A stretch of DNA of 64,000 bases, taken from positions 496,001 to 560,000 of the forward strand of contig JAXLXE010000001.1 in the NCBI GenBank assembly GCA_046328115.1, given 5' to 3'. A program made the position numbers and the translations under genes. Source of the DNA: JAXLXE01 sp046328115. Its GTDB lineage: Bacteria > Chloroflexota > UBA6077 > JACCZL01. The notes under the pieces are model-generated. The model had not been told where the DNA came from, made no database searches, and saw only the letters and a program-made list of their open reading frames with translations. Shown piece by piece: positions 34,125 through 45,226 of this stretch (position 1 is its first letter; each line of letters starts with the position of its first letter).

Positions 34125-34918
34125 CGGGCCGACGTCGCAGCGGGCTGGCGCCGCATGTCGCCGATAAGGGTGGTCACGTCGGGCGCCCGCACGAGTGCCT
34201 CGCCGACCAGGACCGCGTCCACACCGACCGCGCGCAGGCGGTGCGCGTCTTCGGCGCTGCGAATGCCGCTTTCGCCCACGGTGAGGATGCCGGACGGGAC
34301 CAGCGGGCGGAGCCGCTCCGTGGTCGCCAGGTCAACGGCAAGTGTCTTGAGATTGCGGTTGTTGATGCCGACGATCGGCGAGCCCAGCGACAACGCTGTT
34401 TGAAGCTCGGCCTCGTCGTGGACCTCCACCAACGTGGCCATGCCCAGCGACTCAGCGAGGGCGCGATACTCGGAGATCTGGGCGGGCTCGAGCGAGGCCA
34501 CGATCAAGAGGATCACGTCGGCGCCGAGCGCTCGGGACTCGTAGATCTGGTACGGGTCCACGATGAACTCCTTACGGAGTACGGGCACGCCAACGGTCCC
34601 GCGCACGGCGACCAGGTCATCGTCAGAGCCGTTGAAGTACTTCTCGTCCGTCAGTACGGAGATCGCGGATGCTCCCGCTGCCTGGTAGTGGCCCGCGAGT
34701 GTGGGGGCGTCGACGCTGAGATCGATGGCGCCCTTCGCGGGCGAGGCACGTTTGACCTCTGAGATTACGGACAGTCCGTCTGCCGCGATGGCCCCCGTGA
34801 AGTCCCGGGGAGGGGGCGCGCTCTCGGCCGCCCGGCGCACCGACTGGATGGGGCGGGCGAGTTTGCGTTGAGCGACGACTTGTCGCTTGTACGCGGTGAT
34901 CTCATCCAGCACGCTCAC
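34121..34918 (-). CDS. trpC: indole-3-glycerol phosphate synthase
   Basis: Closes the indole ring. Diagnostic blocks: VISEVKRASPAKGAI (catalytic lysine), ISVLTDEKYFNGS, VPVLRKEFIVDPYQIYE, ADVILLIVASL, VEVHDEAEL, VGINNRNLKTL and VGESGIRS. 265 residues. It overlaps trpD and trpF by four bases each, consistent with translational coupling. Confidence 0.97.
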   Translation of the reverse strand: MSVLDEITAYKRQVVAQRKLARPIQSVRRAAESAPPPRDFTGAIAADGLSVISEVKRASPAKGAIDLSVDAPTLAGHYQAAGASAISVLTDEKYFNGSDDDLVAVRGTVGVPVLRKEFIVDPYQIYESRALGADVILLIVASLEPAQISEYRALAESLGMATLVEVHDEAELQTALSLGSPIVGINNRNLKTLAVDLATTERLRPLVPSGILTVGESGIRSAEDAHRLRAVGVDAVLVGEALVRAPDVTTLIGDMRRQPAATSAR

Positions 34919-35967
34919 GACGCGGCTTCCTGCTTCAGTCGCGTGCTCAGCGCCACCGCGGCGTCCAATCTGGACTGGGCCGCGCCGCTATCGATGGACT
35001 CGGCGGCCCGCGCCACGCCGTCGGCCAGATCTTGTGCCAGGCCGGCGACGATCAATCCGGCGCCCGCATTGAGCAGCACGACGTCCCGGGCGGCTCCTTT
35101 TTCGCCGGCCAGTACGGAGCGAACGAACTTGAGATTGGCCTCCAGCGTGCCGCCGCGGATCGCCTCACGAGGCGCCCGGTTCAGGCCGACGGACTCCGGG
35201 GTGATCTCGTACTCATCCACCTGGCCGTCCCGCACATCGAACACGATGGTCGGCTCGGTGATGGAGATCTCGTCAACACCGTCGCCGCCGTGGACCACAA
35301 GAGCGCGCCGCGAGCCCAGCAGACGGAGGACTTCCGCGATGGTGCCCGTAAGCTGCTTCACGGCAACGCCGGTGAGCTGGGCGGAGACGCCGGCCGGGTT
35401 CGTGATGGGGCCCAGCAGGTTGAAGGCCGTGCGCACGCCGATCTCACGACGGGGCACCACGGCGTGGCGCATGGCCGGGTGGTAGATCGGGGCAAACATG
35501 AAGCCGAATCCGGCCTCGCGCACGCACGTCGCTACGGCAGCGGGCGGGAGCTCGATCGCGATTCCGAGTCCCTCCAGCACGTCTGCCGTGCCGCAACCAC
35601 TGGTCACCGCGCGATTGCCGTGCTTCGCGATCTTCGCGCCGGCGCCGGCCGCCACGAAGGCCGAAACGGTGGAGATGTTGAACGTGCCGGAGGCGTCGCC
35701 GCCGGTGCCGACGACGTCGATCACGGTGGGATCACCATCTGGACCCCGTGCGCCGGCGTCCACGGCGTTGGCGTAGCGCCGCATGATGCGAGCCAGGCCG
35801 GCGATCTCTTCGGCCGTTTCGCCCTTCATCCGCAGGCCGACGACGAACGCCGAAATCTGTGACGGCGTGGCCTGGCCCTCCACGATGTCCAGCATGGCGG
35901 CGGCCGCCTCCGTCTCACGCAGTGACTGGGCCTCCACCAGCTTCGCGATCATCTCTCTGATGGCCAC
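34915..35967 (-). CDS. trpD: anthranilate phosphoribosyltransferase
   Basis: Adds phosphoribose to anthranilate. Signatures: VDVVGTGGDASGTFNISTVSAFVAAGAGAKIAKHGNRAVTS-type glycine-rich PRPP site (about residues 82-120), GFGFMFAPIYHPAMRH and FNLLGPITNPAG. 350 residues. It starts three bases after trpG ends and overlaps trpC by four bases. Confidence 0.97.
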   Translation of the reverse strand: MAIREMIAKLVEAQSLRETEAAAAMLDIVEGQATPSQISAFVVGLRMKGETAEEIAGLARIMRRYANAVDAGARGPDGDPTVIDVVGTGGDASGTFNISTVSAFVAAGAGAKIAKHGNRAVTSGCGTADVLEGLGIAIELPPAAVATCVREAGFGFMFAPIYHPAMRHAVVPRREIGVRTAFNLLGPITNPAGVSAQLTGVAVKQLTGTIAEVLRLLGSRRALVVHGGDGVDEISITEPTIVFDVRDGQVDEYEITPESVGLNRAPREAIRGGTLEANLKFVRSVLAGEKGAARDVVLLNAGAGLIVAGLAQDLADGVARAAESIDSGAAQSRLDAAVALSTRLKQEAAS

Positions 35968-35970
35968 GGG

Positions 35971-38095
<2,125 letters not shown>

Positions 38096-38096
<1 letters not shown>

Positions 38097-39151
38097 CAGG
38101 CCAGCCCTCCCGCGCGCTCGTCCTGGAAGTAGGTCAGCCCCATGGCGTCGCGGGCGAGACGTAGCGTTTCGCGGGCCTCGGTCCGGGTCTTGCGGCTGCC
38201 CTCCGCCACGATGTCGTGGATGACCGCCGGGTTGCCCTCGAAGCGGGCGCGGCGTTCGCGGATGGGCTCCAGGAAGCGCTCGAGCGCGGCGATGAGCCGA
38301 CGCTTTACCTCCACGTCGCCGACACGGCCGCCGCGGTACCGCTCCTTGAGGTCTTCGACCTCGGCTTTGTCGTCGTTGAACGCGTCGTGGTAGTCGAAGA
38401 CGGGGTTGCCTTCCACGTGGCCCGGGTCGGTGGCGCGGACACGGGTGGGGTCGGTGTACATCCCCATGACCCGGCGCTTGATCTCGTCCGGCGAATCGGA
38501 GAGCAGGATCGCGTTATCCAGGCTCTTGCTCATCTTGGCCTTGCCGTCGGTGCCGACCAGGGTGGGCACGTCACCGATGAGCGTCTCCGGGACCGGGAAC
38601 ACGTCGCCGTAGAGCTCGTTGAAGCGTCGGGCGATCTCACGCGTCACCTCGAGGTGCGAAGCCTGGTCGCGGCCGACGGGCACGATATGGGCCCGCGTGA
38701 GCATGATGTCGGCGGCCTGGAGCACGGGGTAGCTGAGGAGTCCGAGCGAGGCGATCTCGATCTCGAGGTCGCGCATGACGTCTTTGAGAGTAGGCACGCG
38801 ACTGAGGCGGGGGACCGAGATGAGCATGCTGTAGAGCAGAAAGAGCTCGCACACCTCGGGCACCAGCGACTGGAGGTAGATGGTGCTGCGCTCAGGATCG
38901 ATGCCCACGCTGAGGTAGTCCAGGACCAGGTCGTGGACGTTGTCCCCGATGTCGCGCGGGTTCTCGTAGCGGGTGGTGAGGGCGTGGTAGTCGGCGATGA
39001 GGAAGAAGCACTCGTAGTTGTCCTGAAGGCGGACGCGATTCTGCAGCGAGCCGACGTAGTGGCCCAGGTGGAGTTTGCCGGTGGGGCGGTCGCCGGTCAG
39101 CAGCCGCCCGACCTTCTCGTTACCGTTGTCGGAGTTGCCGGTAGCACTCAC
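38096..39151 (-). CDS. trpS: tryptophanyl-tRNA synthetase
   Basis: Class Ic aminoacyl-tRNA synthetase. ATP-binding motifs: GDRPTGKLHLGHYVGSL (HIGH-type) and KAKMSKSLDNAI (KMSKS). Also DYHALTTRYENP and LQAADIMLTRAHIVPVGRDQ. 351 residues. The GTG at 39151 is preceded by GGGAGGA at a suitable distance; the longer frame starts within the leader. It is the first gene behind the T-box, so charged-tRNA supply and tryptophan synthesis share one transcript. Confidence 0.97.
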
Positions 39152-39190
39152 GTCTGTCCTCCCGGCGGACGACGGCCAGCCGTCCGCGCA

Positions 39191-39481
39191 TGAAACAAAA
39201 GAACGCCCCACGTCCAGCCAGGGACGAGGGGCGCTCGTGGTGCCACCCTGATTCGACCGCGTGCGCGGTCCTCATTCGCAGGCACGGCCACTCGCGCGGC
39301 GATGCCCCACACCCAGATAACGGCGGTAGCTCCGGCCGGGCCTACTTGGGGAGAACCCCGTTCGGGCGGCAACTCCCGGGTCCATTCGCACGCGCTTTCG
39401 CCACCGGCTCACACCAAACCCGGCTCTCTGAGGCTTCCACGCGGGGTACTAGTCCCGATCGCAGTCTTAGATATTCAGCTT
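39191..39481 (-). ncRNA. tryptophan T-box leader (tRNA-sensing riboswitch)
   Basis: On the minus strand the leader shows, in order, the Stem I signature AGAGAGC (39423-39429), the GGTGTGAGCC distal-loop element, a specifier loop GAATGGACC with codon TGG at 39382-39384 (tryptophan), the antiterminator T-box AGGGTGGCACCACG (39236-39249), and a GC-rich terminator hairpin (39203-39234) followed by TTCTTTTGTTT. Uncharged tRNA-Trp should pair with specifier and T-box, block the terminator and switch on trpS and the trp genes. All elements were read directly; tRNA binding is inferred from the class. Confidence 0.95.
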
Positions 39482-39487
39482 TCGTGG

Positions 39488-39516
39488 AGTATACGGACCG
39501 CCGGGCGACCGGACAA
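39488..39516 (-). promoter_or_regulatory. sigma-70 promoter of the trp operon
   Basis: Minus strand TTGTCC (39511-39516), a 17-base spacer and TATACT (39488-39493). Transcription should begin near 39481, right at the start of the T-box leader. Confidence 0.75.
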
Positions 39517-39945
39517 GTGCCTGATCGGGAAACCATGGGCCGACGATGAATCGTGTTGTTTGTGTGTACCAGTGGCATGATAAAAGTGCCGAAAGGTCGG
39601 CGGCGGCGCGATATCGGGAGATGGACTGATCGTTGGCACAGACATAACCGGCAACCAGAAATAGCGGCGTGTAGCAGGCTGCTGAAACTCTCCCATTCTG
39701 GGGGTCTGTGTTCCTGCCGGACCCATCAGGCGGCCGGGCACGATGAAGCAAGCCTCCCCGGTGGTGCGCAGATGCGTGGACGCCGCCGCGAGTTGTGCGG
39801 TCGAGCGCACGCGCTTGCCAGCCCGGTGACCGAAGGAGACAAATGCGCCGGCGGCCAGGCAACCTTGATCCTGGAACAGAACGCGGCCAGAGTGCGTGCG
39901 GGGTCGATGAGGAACCACCGCGGCGTCTGGTGGGCGGCGAAGTCG
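39517..39945. other. intergenic stretch without a supported gene
   Basis: About 430 bases between the trp promoter and the accessory region. Open frames here lack protein-family resemblance, signal peptides or ribosome sites. A short palindromic segment near 39671-39690 (GTAGCAGGCTGCTGAAA) resembles sequences seen at insertion-element ends, but is too short to call. Confidence 0.35.
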
Positions 39946-39951
39946 TATAAT
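39946..39951 (+). promoter_or_regulatory. candidate -10 box upstream of the secreted-protein cluster
   Basis: A perfect TATAAT about 55 bases before the first secreted-protein gene. No good -35 hexamer at 16-18 bases was found, so the promoter is tentative. Confidence 0.4.
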
Positions 39952-40006
39952 CGGCGCCCAGACATCGCCGCTCAGCAGCCATCGACCCGTGCGCAACCCC
40001 GAGGCC

Positions 40007-40657
40007 ATGGGTTGTTGGATAGCGTGTCGTCGTGCGGAGTTGACCATTCGTCATCTTGTATGGGGGCGGCGCTCGGTCCAGCGACACGTTCGATCACTCG
40101 CAGCCGTGCTGGCCTCGCTTGCGTTGCTCGGAGCACAGCCTTGGGCGGTGTCTGGAGCAGAAGTATCGACGCTCCGCCCAGTCCGACAGTCCATCGGCCC
40201 CGACGCGCTCATACTCCAACCGGCCGATCTGGACGGAGAATTTGTGATCGCCGAGGGTGGACGAGCAACCGGTTACACAACTAACTGGACGCGTCGAACG
40301 CTGGTGCGGCGCGCTCGCCGCGCCCAGTTCGAGCCACCGGTCGGCCCCCAATTCGTCGACGCGTATGTGCTCATCACCGACTCCATCGAAGCAGCGGATC
40401 GGGCGTTCGATGTCGAGGTGCAACGACTGGCGAGAGTGACCCCGGTCCCAACGCCGGCACTCGTGGGCGACCGATCGCAGACTCTGGAGATCTTCGGCGA
40501 GGGGCCATTCTCTCCGGGTGGGGTCGCAACGGTGTTCCGCGTCGGCGTGGTCGCTGGATCCGTGCTGGTCATGGGGTTTGAGACGCCCTCTGACTCGGCA
40601 CAGGCGCTTGACCTGGCGAGAATCATGGTGCGTCGAGCAATGGGTTCGGGCGGTTAG
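40007..40657 (+). CDS. secreted protein of unknown function
   Basis: About 216 residues. An arginine-rich N-terminus and hydrophobic core (SLAAVLASLALLGAQPWAVSGAE) form a signal peptide ending near residue 52, so the protein is exported. The mature part has a predicted alpha/beta pattern (ALILQPADLDGEFVIAEGG, FVDAYVLITDSIEAADRAFDVEVQRL, VATVFRVGVVAGSVLVMGFE). This resembles small domains of sortilin- or LpqN-like lipoproteins only loosely. The start is uncertain: GTG 39989, ATG 40007 or TTG 40040. It is followed four bases later by the next exported protein gene. Confidence 0.55.
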   Translation: MGCWIACRRAELTIRHLVWGRRSVQRHVRSLAAVLASLALLGAQPWAVSGAEVSTLRPVRQSIGPDALILQPADLDGEFVIAEGGRATGYTTNWTRRTLVRRARRAQFEPPVGPQFVDAYVLITDSIEAADRAFDVEVQRLARVTPVPTPALVGDRSQTLEIFGEGPFSPGGVATVFRVGVVAGSVLVMGFETPSDSAQALDLARIMVRRAMGSGG

Positions 40658-40660
40658 CGG

Positions 40661-41767
40661 ATGACGCGGGCGATGCACACCACCCAGCTGCGCACCTTCG
40701 TCGTGACGTTTTGCGTCGCCGTCGTCTGCTCATGCCCGGGCACCGCTGACGCCGCGTTGGCGACTCTTGCCGAGCCAGCCTCGCTCACCGGCGTGGTTAT
40801 CGGTGTTCATGGCTCCGACAGACTCACCGTGGAGACCGATCAAGGTGTCCGTCTCAGCGTCAGCTACCTCGGCGTTCGCGGACCGTTGCCTTCAAGCGCC
40901 TGGTACCGCGACAGCCAACAGGTGCACTCGGCTCACCTGGAGGGCCGGCGTGTCGTCGTCGAAACGGTCACCGATCCACGCAACCGCACAAGCCGCGCTC
41001 ACGTGAATCTGGAGGACAACGCCGAGCCGGCTTCAGTCGCATTGCTGCGTTCCGGTTGGCTCTTGACGGTTCCGTACGACGGAAGCCATCGCCACGATGG
41101 CAGATACCTTGCAGCCCAGGCGCAGGCGTTAGACGAGAACACTGGTATGTGGGGCAGTCGGGGATTCGGCCCGGTACGGCCATGGGCGCAACCCGGCAAC
41201 GAAGCCGCGGGCTACGTGGCCGCCCACCCTGAACTGCACCGCGTCTTGACGATGCTCAACGCGACGGCTGTCGGAAACGAGTTGATCGCGGCGCTCATCA
41301 GCACGGCCCCACGACTCGCCTTGCGCACGCTGCCCGAGTCTCTCGGCGGCACTGCCCAGTCGCTCGGGTTCGCCGCGACGGTCAACACCACAACCATGAC
41401 CCCTGACGGACGGGCCGCCGCCGCCGTTGTCGCGCACGAGCTGAGGCATCTGGGGGACCTTGCGGATGAGTCACGGGGCTACGCGCAGCGTAGCTGCTTC
41501 GAAACCGAGATTAGAGCACATCAAAGCATGGCGAACGCGTGGAGGGAATTGACGGAGAGTCGGGGGGTGGCGATGCCCCGAAGTGACGTCGAACGAAGGC
41601 TCAATTCCATGCTGCAGTTCCAAGGAGAGAACGACTTCGTCAGCTACGTGCTCTCGAGCAGCAGCTATCAGATCCAATGCATCTCGGAACGCCCCGGGCT
41701 CATCTGGGCCGATCTGCCAGGCGCGCGAACGGCAGCCACAAGGCGCGGCGCAACGAGCATCCCGTAG
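40661..41767 (+). CDS. secreted SNase-like domain joined to an HExxH metallopeptidase-like domain
   Basis: A 368-residue exported protein. The signal peptide ends at about residue 31. Residues 40-167 follow a staphylococcal-nuclease-like pattern (LTGVVIGVHGSDRLTVETDQGVRLSVSYLGVRGP... LEGRRVVVE... TGMWG), but the catalytic acidic/arginine residues of active SNases (for example the glutamate after the 'G-x-D-x-P' turn) are missing. Residues 180-365 contain AAAAVVAHELRHLGDLADE with H259-E-L-R-H263, the zinc-binding HExxH of metallopeptidases, with later acidic residues as possible third ligand. A degenerate nuclease fold joined to a peptidase-like domain is unusual. Activity unproven. Confidence 0.6.
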   Translation: MTRAMHTTQLRTFVVTFCVAVVCSCPGTADAALATLAEPASLTGVVIGVHGSDRLTVETDQGVRLSVSYLGVRGPLPSSAWYRDSQQVHSAHLEGRRVVVETVTDPRNRTSRAHVNLEDNAEPASVALLRSGWLLTVPYDGSHRHDGRYLAAQAQALDENTGMWGSRGFGPVRPWAQPGNEAAGYVAAHPELHRVLTMLNATAVGNELIAALISTAPRLALRTLPESLGGTAQSLGFAATVNTTTMTPDGRAAAAVVAHELRHLGDLADESRGYAQRSCFETEIRAHQSMANAWRELTESRGVAMPRSDVERRLNSMLQFQGENDFVSYVLSSSSYQIQCISERPGLIWADLPGARTAATRRGATSIP

Positions 41768-41787
41768 GATTGCCAGGCGAAGGAAGA

Positions 41788-42072
41788 ATGAGACCACCAG
41801 TCGCATCAACCACCAACGCCGCCGTCGTGGACATGGTCGTCGCGCTGCCAGTCACGGCCCTCTCGCCACCCGCGGCATGGGCGCAGTCGGGCCGCTCATT
41901 CAAACCTGGCTTCCAGATGTGGCACAGCGCCATCCCTGACGACGCGGGGCTCGGCTCGTTCCAGGACGGCACCTTCCGCGCGGGCCTGATGCGGTTCGGT
42001 GTCGGTCACCTCTTCGAATTCCCGCTGCCAGTCCAGGGGAACTTCGACAACGTCACGGTGACGGAGCGTTAG
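41788..42072 (+). pseudogene. truncated paralogue: signal-like N-terminus joined to the last module end
   Basis: A 94-residue frame with AAGGA before its ATG. The first 36 residues are a plausible signal region (VVALPVTALSPPAAWAQ). The last 40 residues (GSFQDGTFRAGLMRFGVG... LPVQGNFDNVTVTER) copy the C-terminus of the next gene. The intervening module body is missing. Best read as a deleted copy of the neighbouring gene; it could still be expressed as a small secreted protein. Confidence 0.6.
41949..42068 (+). repeat. 120-bp direct repeat, copy 1
   Basis: Matches 43054-43173 at about 110 of 120 positions, offset exactly 1105 bases without gaps. Most differences fall in a block near 42004-42020. 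It encodes the C-terminal end of the secreted module. Confidence 0.9.
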
Positions 42073-42109
42073 GACGTTCGACAGCGCCGCGCCGGCGCGG
42101 AGGCACAAG

Positions 42110-43177
42110 ATGCTGAGACTGAAGTCATCCACGTTCCGCGGAGTGCTCGTTGCGAGCGCCATGGCGGGCTGGTTCGGCGTGGCCGCCGCGCGGGAGGGCG
42201 AGGAATGCGTCCCCACCAACGAGACGAGCCGCCCGGCGGCGTCTGTCGCGCAGGCGGGCTGCTGGGGACCCGCCGAGATCGAACACACGCCGTTTGGGAC
42301 CGGCGTGGGCGATCAGCATGGCCCGGCAGACCTTTCGACGGCAGGCCTCGTCCGGGGCCTTCACGGACCGCTGGGGGAGACGGAGGCTCAGCAACCTGAC
42401 GGCGCGTTGCTCGGTGCGGACCGCGGACACGCGGCCGAAGACACCAGGTCGAGGGATCTCGATCAGCAACTGCTCGGACTGTATCCGCGCAATGGCCAGT
42501 CACGCCACGATGCGGCGCGGCTCGCCCTCGCCTCGTCGTCAGTTGAAGCGACGCGGCAGGCTCAGCCGTCTGGCCCCGCGCCTACCGATCCGACAACCGG
42601 ACGCCCACCGGGGGCGCTGTTCAGCGAGAACTTCGACGATCCTGATTCAGCCTGGTGCAAGACCGGCGTGGTCCTGCCGGAAGGATTGACGTTCGAGTGC
42701 AACGCCGGTGAGTGGGTCATTCGGGGCACGTTTTCCGGCCACCGTCAATGGACGTCAAGTGTGGGACGGTATGCCAACGCTTCACTAGCGCTTGACGCGC
42801 GCCTTACAGGTGGCTCCGAAGGACGTTACTTTGTCCTGGTATGCAGAGATCAGGGCGTCGCATCGGCGAACCGCTATGAGTTCGTGGTAATCCCGTCGTT
42901 GCAGCGCTTCAGTCTGGGTCGCTCCGTCAACGGCGAATGGGAGATGCGTGTGGGCCCCGGCGAATCGGCCGCGATTAAGCCGGGCAACGAGACCAACCGC
43001 CTGGAATTGACCTGCGCGGGCGACCGGATCACCGCCTACGCCAATGGCGAGGAGCTCGGCTCGTTCCAGGACGGCACCTTCCGCGCGGGCCTGATGTGGT
43101 TCGGTGTCGGTAACGTGACCGATGGGCCGCTGCCAGTCCAGGGGAACTTCGACAACGTCACGGTGACGGAGCGGTAG
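42110..43177 (+). CDS. secreted single-module beta-sandwich protein (novel family)
   Basis: A 355-residue exported protein: signal peptide (about residues 1-27), a low-complexity linker of about 140 residues, then one module at about 172-355. The module opens with FSENFDDPDSAWC, continues with TFECNAGEWVIRGTF, YANASLALDARLTGGSEGRYFVLVCRD, IKPGNETNRLELTCAGDRITAYANGEELGSFQDG and closes with GNFDNVTVTER. Four cysteines suggest two disulfides. The pattern resembles concanavalin-like LamG/DUF1080 beta-sandwiches, but I recognise no named family. ATG is preceded by GGAGG. It shares this module with the next gene. Confidence 0.6.
   Translation: MLRLKSSTFRGVLVASAMAGWFGVAAAREGEECVPTNETSRPAASVAQAGCWGPAEIEHTPFGTGVGDQHGPADLSTAGLVRGLHGPLGETEAQQPDGALLGADRGHAAEDTRSRDLDQQLLGLYPRNGQSRHDAARLALASSSVEATRQAQPSGPAPTDPTTGRPPGALFSENFDDPDSAWCKTGVVLPEGLTFECNAGEWVIRGTFSGHRQWTSSVGRYANASLALDARLTGGSEGRYFVLVCRDQGVASANRYEFVVIPSLQRFSLGRSVNGEWEMRVGPGESAAIKPGNETNRLELTCAGDRITAYANGEELGSFQDGTFRAGLMWFGVGNVTDGPLPVQGNFDNVTVTER
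43054..43173 (+). repeat. 120-bp direct repeat, copy 2
   Basis: Partner of 41949-42068; it lies at the 3' end of the full-length single-module gene. Confidence 0.9.
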
Positions 43178-43219
43178 CGAATTGACGGCTTGCAGCCGTC
43201 CACCGTGTGGGAGTTGACG

Positions 43220-45226
43220 ATGCGGGTTTTGCTCAGATCAGCCCTGTCGATGGCCGTCGCGGTCGGTCTACTCGCGGCCGCCGACACTCGTATGACGTAC
43301 GCGACGACGCCGGGCGCTGGCGCTACGACGAGAGCGACGGACTCGTTGTTGTCCTCGCTGTCCACGGCCTCGTTGGCGCGGCAAGCGACGCAGTTGACGT
43401 CGCTCCAGTTGCTCGAGAGCTTTGACGACCCAACGGCGGCGTGGTGTCGGGATCGAGCTGGGACTTATCCGGACGGCGACGAGTACCGCTGCGACGCCGG
43501 CGAGTGGGTGATGCGCGGAGTTCTCCAGCCGCGGTTCAGGTGGACCGTGGGGGTCGGAAACTACGTCAACGCGTCCCTGGCTGTAGACGTGCGCCTCGCC
43601 GGAGGATCCGAGCTTCGCGGCGTTCGCTTGTCCTGCCGGGTCCAGCCCGACGACTCACCGACCGAACACACGGTGTTCGTCCAACCAGCGCTTCGACGAT
43701 TTGAGATGGGGACATTCAAAGACGGCGAATGGCGAAATCGAGTTGGACCAGCCGAATCGAGCGAGATCAAGCCGGGAGGTGAGACCAATCATCTGGAGCT
43801 TGGCTGCGTCGGTGATAGGATAAGCCTCTCGGCCAACGGCAACGAGCTCGGCGGTTTTCAGGATGACTCGATCGTCACGGGGCAGACGCGCATCGGTGTG
43901 GCCAGCGTTGGCGAGGTGCCTCTGCGTGTGGAGGCCCGCTTCGACAACCTCAGCATTCGTACGGATGGCGCGGTTGATCCGGGACCGAACGCGCCTCCGC
44001 TGGTGTCGCGGCCACCCGACCTTCCCGCGGACGACCCAAGCCACCCCGACGTTCTCCATGCCGATGACTTCGGCCCGGCATCCGGCCGCTGCAAGGCGGG
44101 GGAGCTCGTCGAGCCCGGTAAGCGAGCATTCCGGTGCGTCGACGGCGAGTGGCAGATCCTGCGTGAAGACGCCACGCTGGGCCCGGCGTCTACCACGGCC
44201 CCCGGCCGCTACGCCAATGCTTCGATCTCGGTTGACGCTCGCATCGTGGGCGATTATCTGCAACGATACGTTTCCGTTAGCTGCCGCGAAGGAGGCGCAA
44301 CCGGGTCTAGTTACAGGTTAGCGGTCGATCCGGCTCGGCGCTCCACCACGCTCGCCCGGTTGGACGGCGGAGCAGAGCACCCCCTCGTGCCGTGGCGCTT
44401 GACCGCTGCCGTCCGTCCGGGCAATGAATCGAATCGCCTGGAGCTGGCGTGCGCCGGAAACCGCATCATCGGGCGGGTCAACGGCGTGGAGGTGGCATCT
44501 GCCGAGGACGGCACATATGCCGAAGGCATTTTACGATACGGGGCCGGCTCGTTCGCGGGGCGCAATCTACCCTCCGACGGGCGCTTCGACCATCTGCTGG
44601 TGCGCGAGCTGCCGGCCCCGCCCCTCGGCCTGGATCGACTCGGGCTGCCGCCGGAGATGGCACCGATTGCCGAGAGCTTCGACGCGGGTTCGGAATGGTG
44701 CGCCAGAGAAGCCGGCTCCTCGCCAGACCGCTGGACCGAGGAATGCTTTGAGGGCGAGTGGCGTATGCATCGTTACTCGAAGGAGGGCGGCGGAAACGTC
44801 ACGACGCTCCAGGGCGAGCACACCGACACGACGATGTCCATCGACGCTCGCCTGGTGGGCGGACTCGAGCGGCGCTATTTTTCTCTCGATTGCCGATACC
44901 GAGCTGGTCCCCCGATTGCCGCCTATCGTTTGAACGTTGTACCCGCGACCGGGCTCTTTCGGCTGGTCCGGATTGACGGAACGCAAGCGACCGCGCTCGC
45001 CGACTGGCAGACTGCCGCCGTCATCCGGCCCGGAGCGGCCGTGAACCGCCTCGAGCTGAGCTGCGTTGGCACACGCATCAGCGCCCGCATCAATGACCGA
45101 GAGGTCGCCTCGGCGGAGGACGCCACCTACGAGGTCGGTCAACTCCGCTTCGGAGCTTACGCGTTCAGCGGGTTCCCTCTACCGTTCGACAGCCGCTTCG
45201 ATAATTTGCGCGTCTGGACGAAGTAA
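43220..45226 (+). CDS. secreted protein with three tandem copies of the same module
   Basis: A 668-residue exported protein: signal peptide (MRVLLRSALSMAVAVGLLAAA) and three tandem modules at about residues 60-250, 275-460 and 475-668. Each opens with an aspartate-rich turn and W-C or R-C (ESFDDPTAAWC; DDFGPASGRC; ESFDAGSEWC). Each then has C-x(4-5)-GEW (CDAGEWVMRG; CVDGEWQIL; CFEGEWRMH), a YVNASLAVDVRLAGG-type strand, an LSC or LDC cysteine, and an NRLEL-x-C-x-G-x-R-I strand, ending RFDNL-x-[IV]. Modules diverge from one another, so the duplication is old. Cell-surface recognition of glycans or proteins is a guess. ATG 43220 puts the signal at the N-terminus. Confidence 0.65.
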   Translation: MRVLLRSALSMAVAVGLLAAADTRMTYATTPGAGATTRATDSLLSSLSTASLARQATQLTSLQLLESFDDPTAAWCRDRAGTYPDGDEYRCDAGEWVMRGVLQPRFRWTVGVGNYVNASLAVDVRLAGGSELRGVRLSCRVQPDDSPTEHTVFVQPALRRFEMGTFKDGEWRNRVGPAESSEIKPGGETNHLELGCVGDRISLSANGNELGGFQDDSIVTGQTRIGVASVGEVPLRVEARFDNLSIRTDGAVDPGPNAPPLVSRPPDLPADDPSHPDVLHADDFGPASGRCKAGELVEPGKRAFRCVDGEWQILREDATLGPASTTAPGRYANASISVDARIVGDYLQRYVSVSCREGGATGSSYRLAVDPARRSTTLARLDGGAEHPLVPWRLTAAVRPGNESNRLELACAGNRIIGRVNGVEVASAEDGTYAEGILRYGAGSFAGRNLPSDGRFDHLLVRELPAPPLGLDRLGLPPEMAPIAESFDAGSEWCAREAGSSPDRWTEECFEGEWRMHRYSKEGGGNVTTLQGEHTDTTMSIDARLVGGLERRYFSLDCRYRAGPPIAAYRLNVVPATGLFRLVRIDGTQATALADWQTAAVIRPGAAVNRLELSCVGTRISARINDREVASAEDATYEVGQLRFGAYAFSGFPLPFDSRFDNLRVWTK

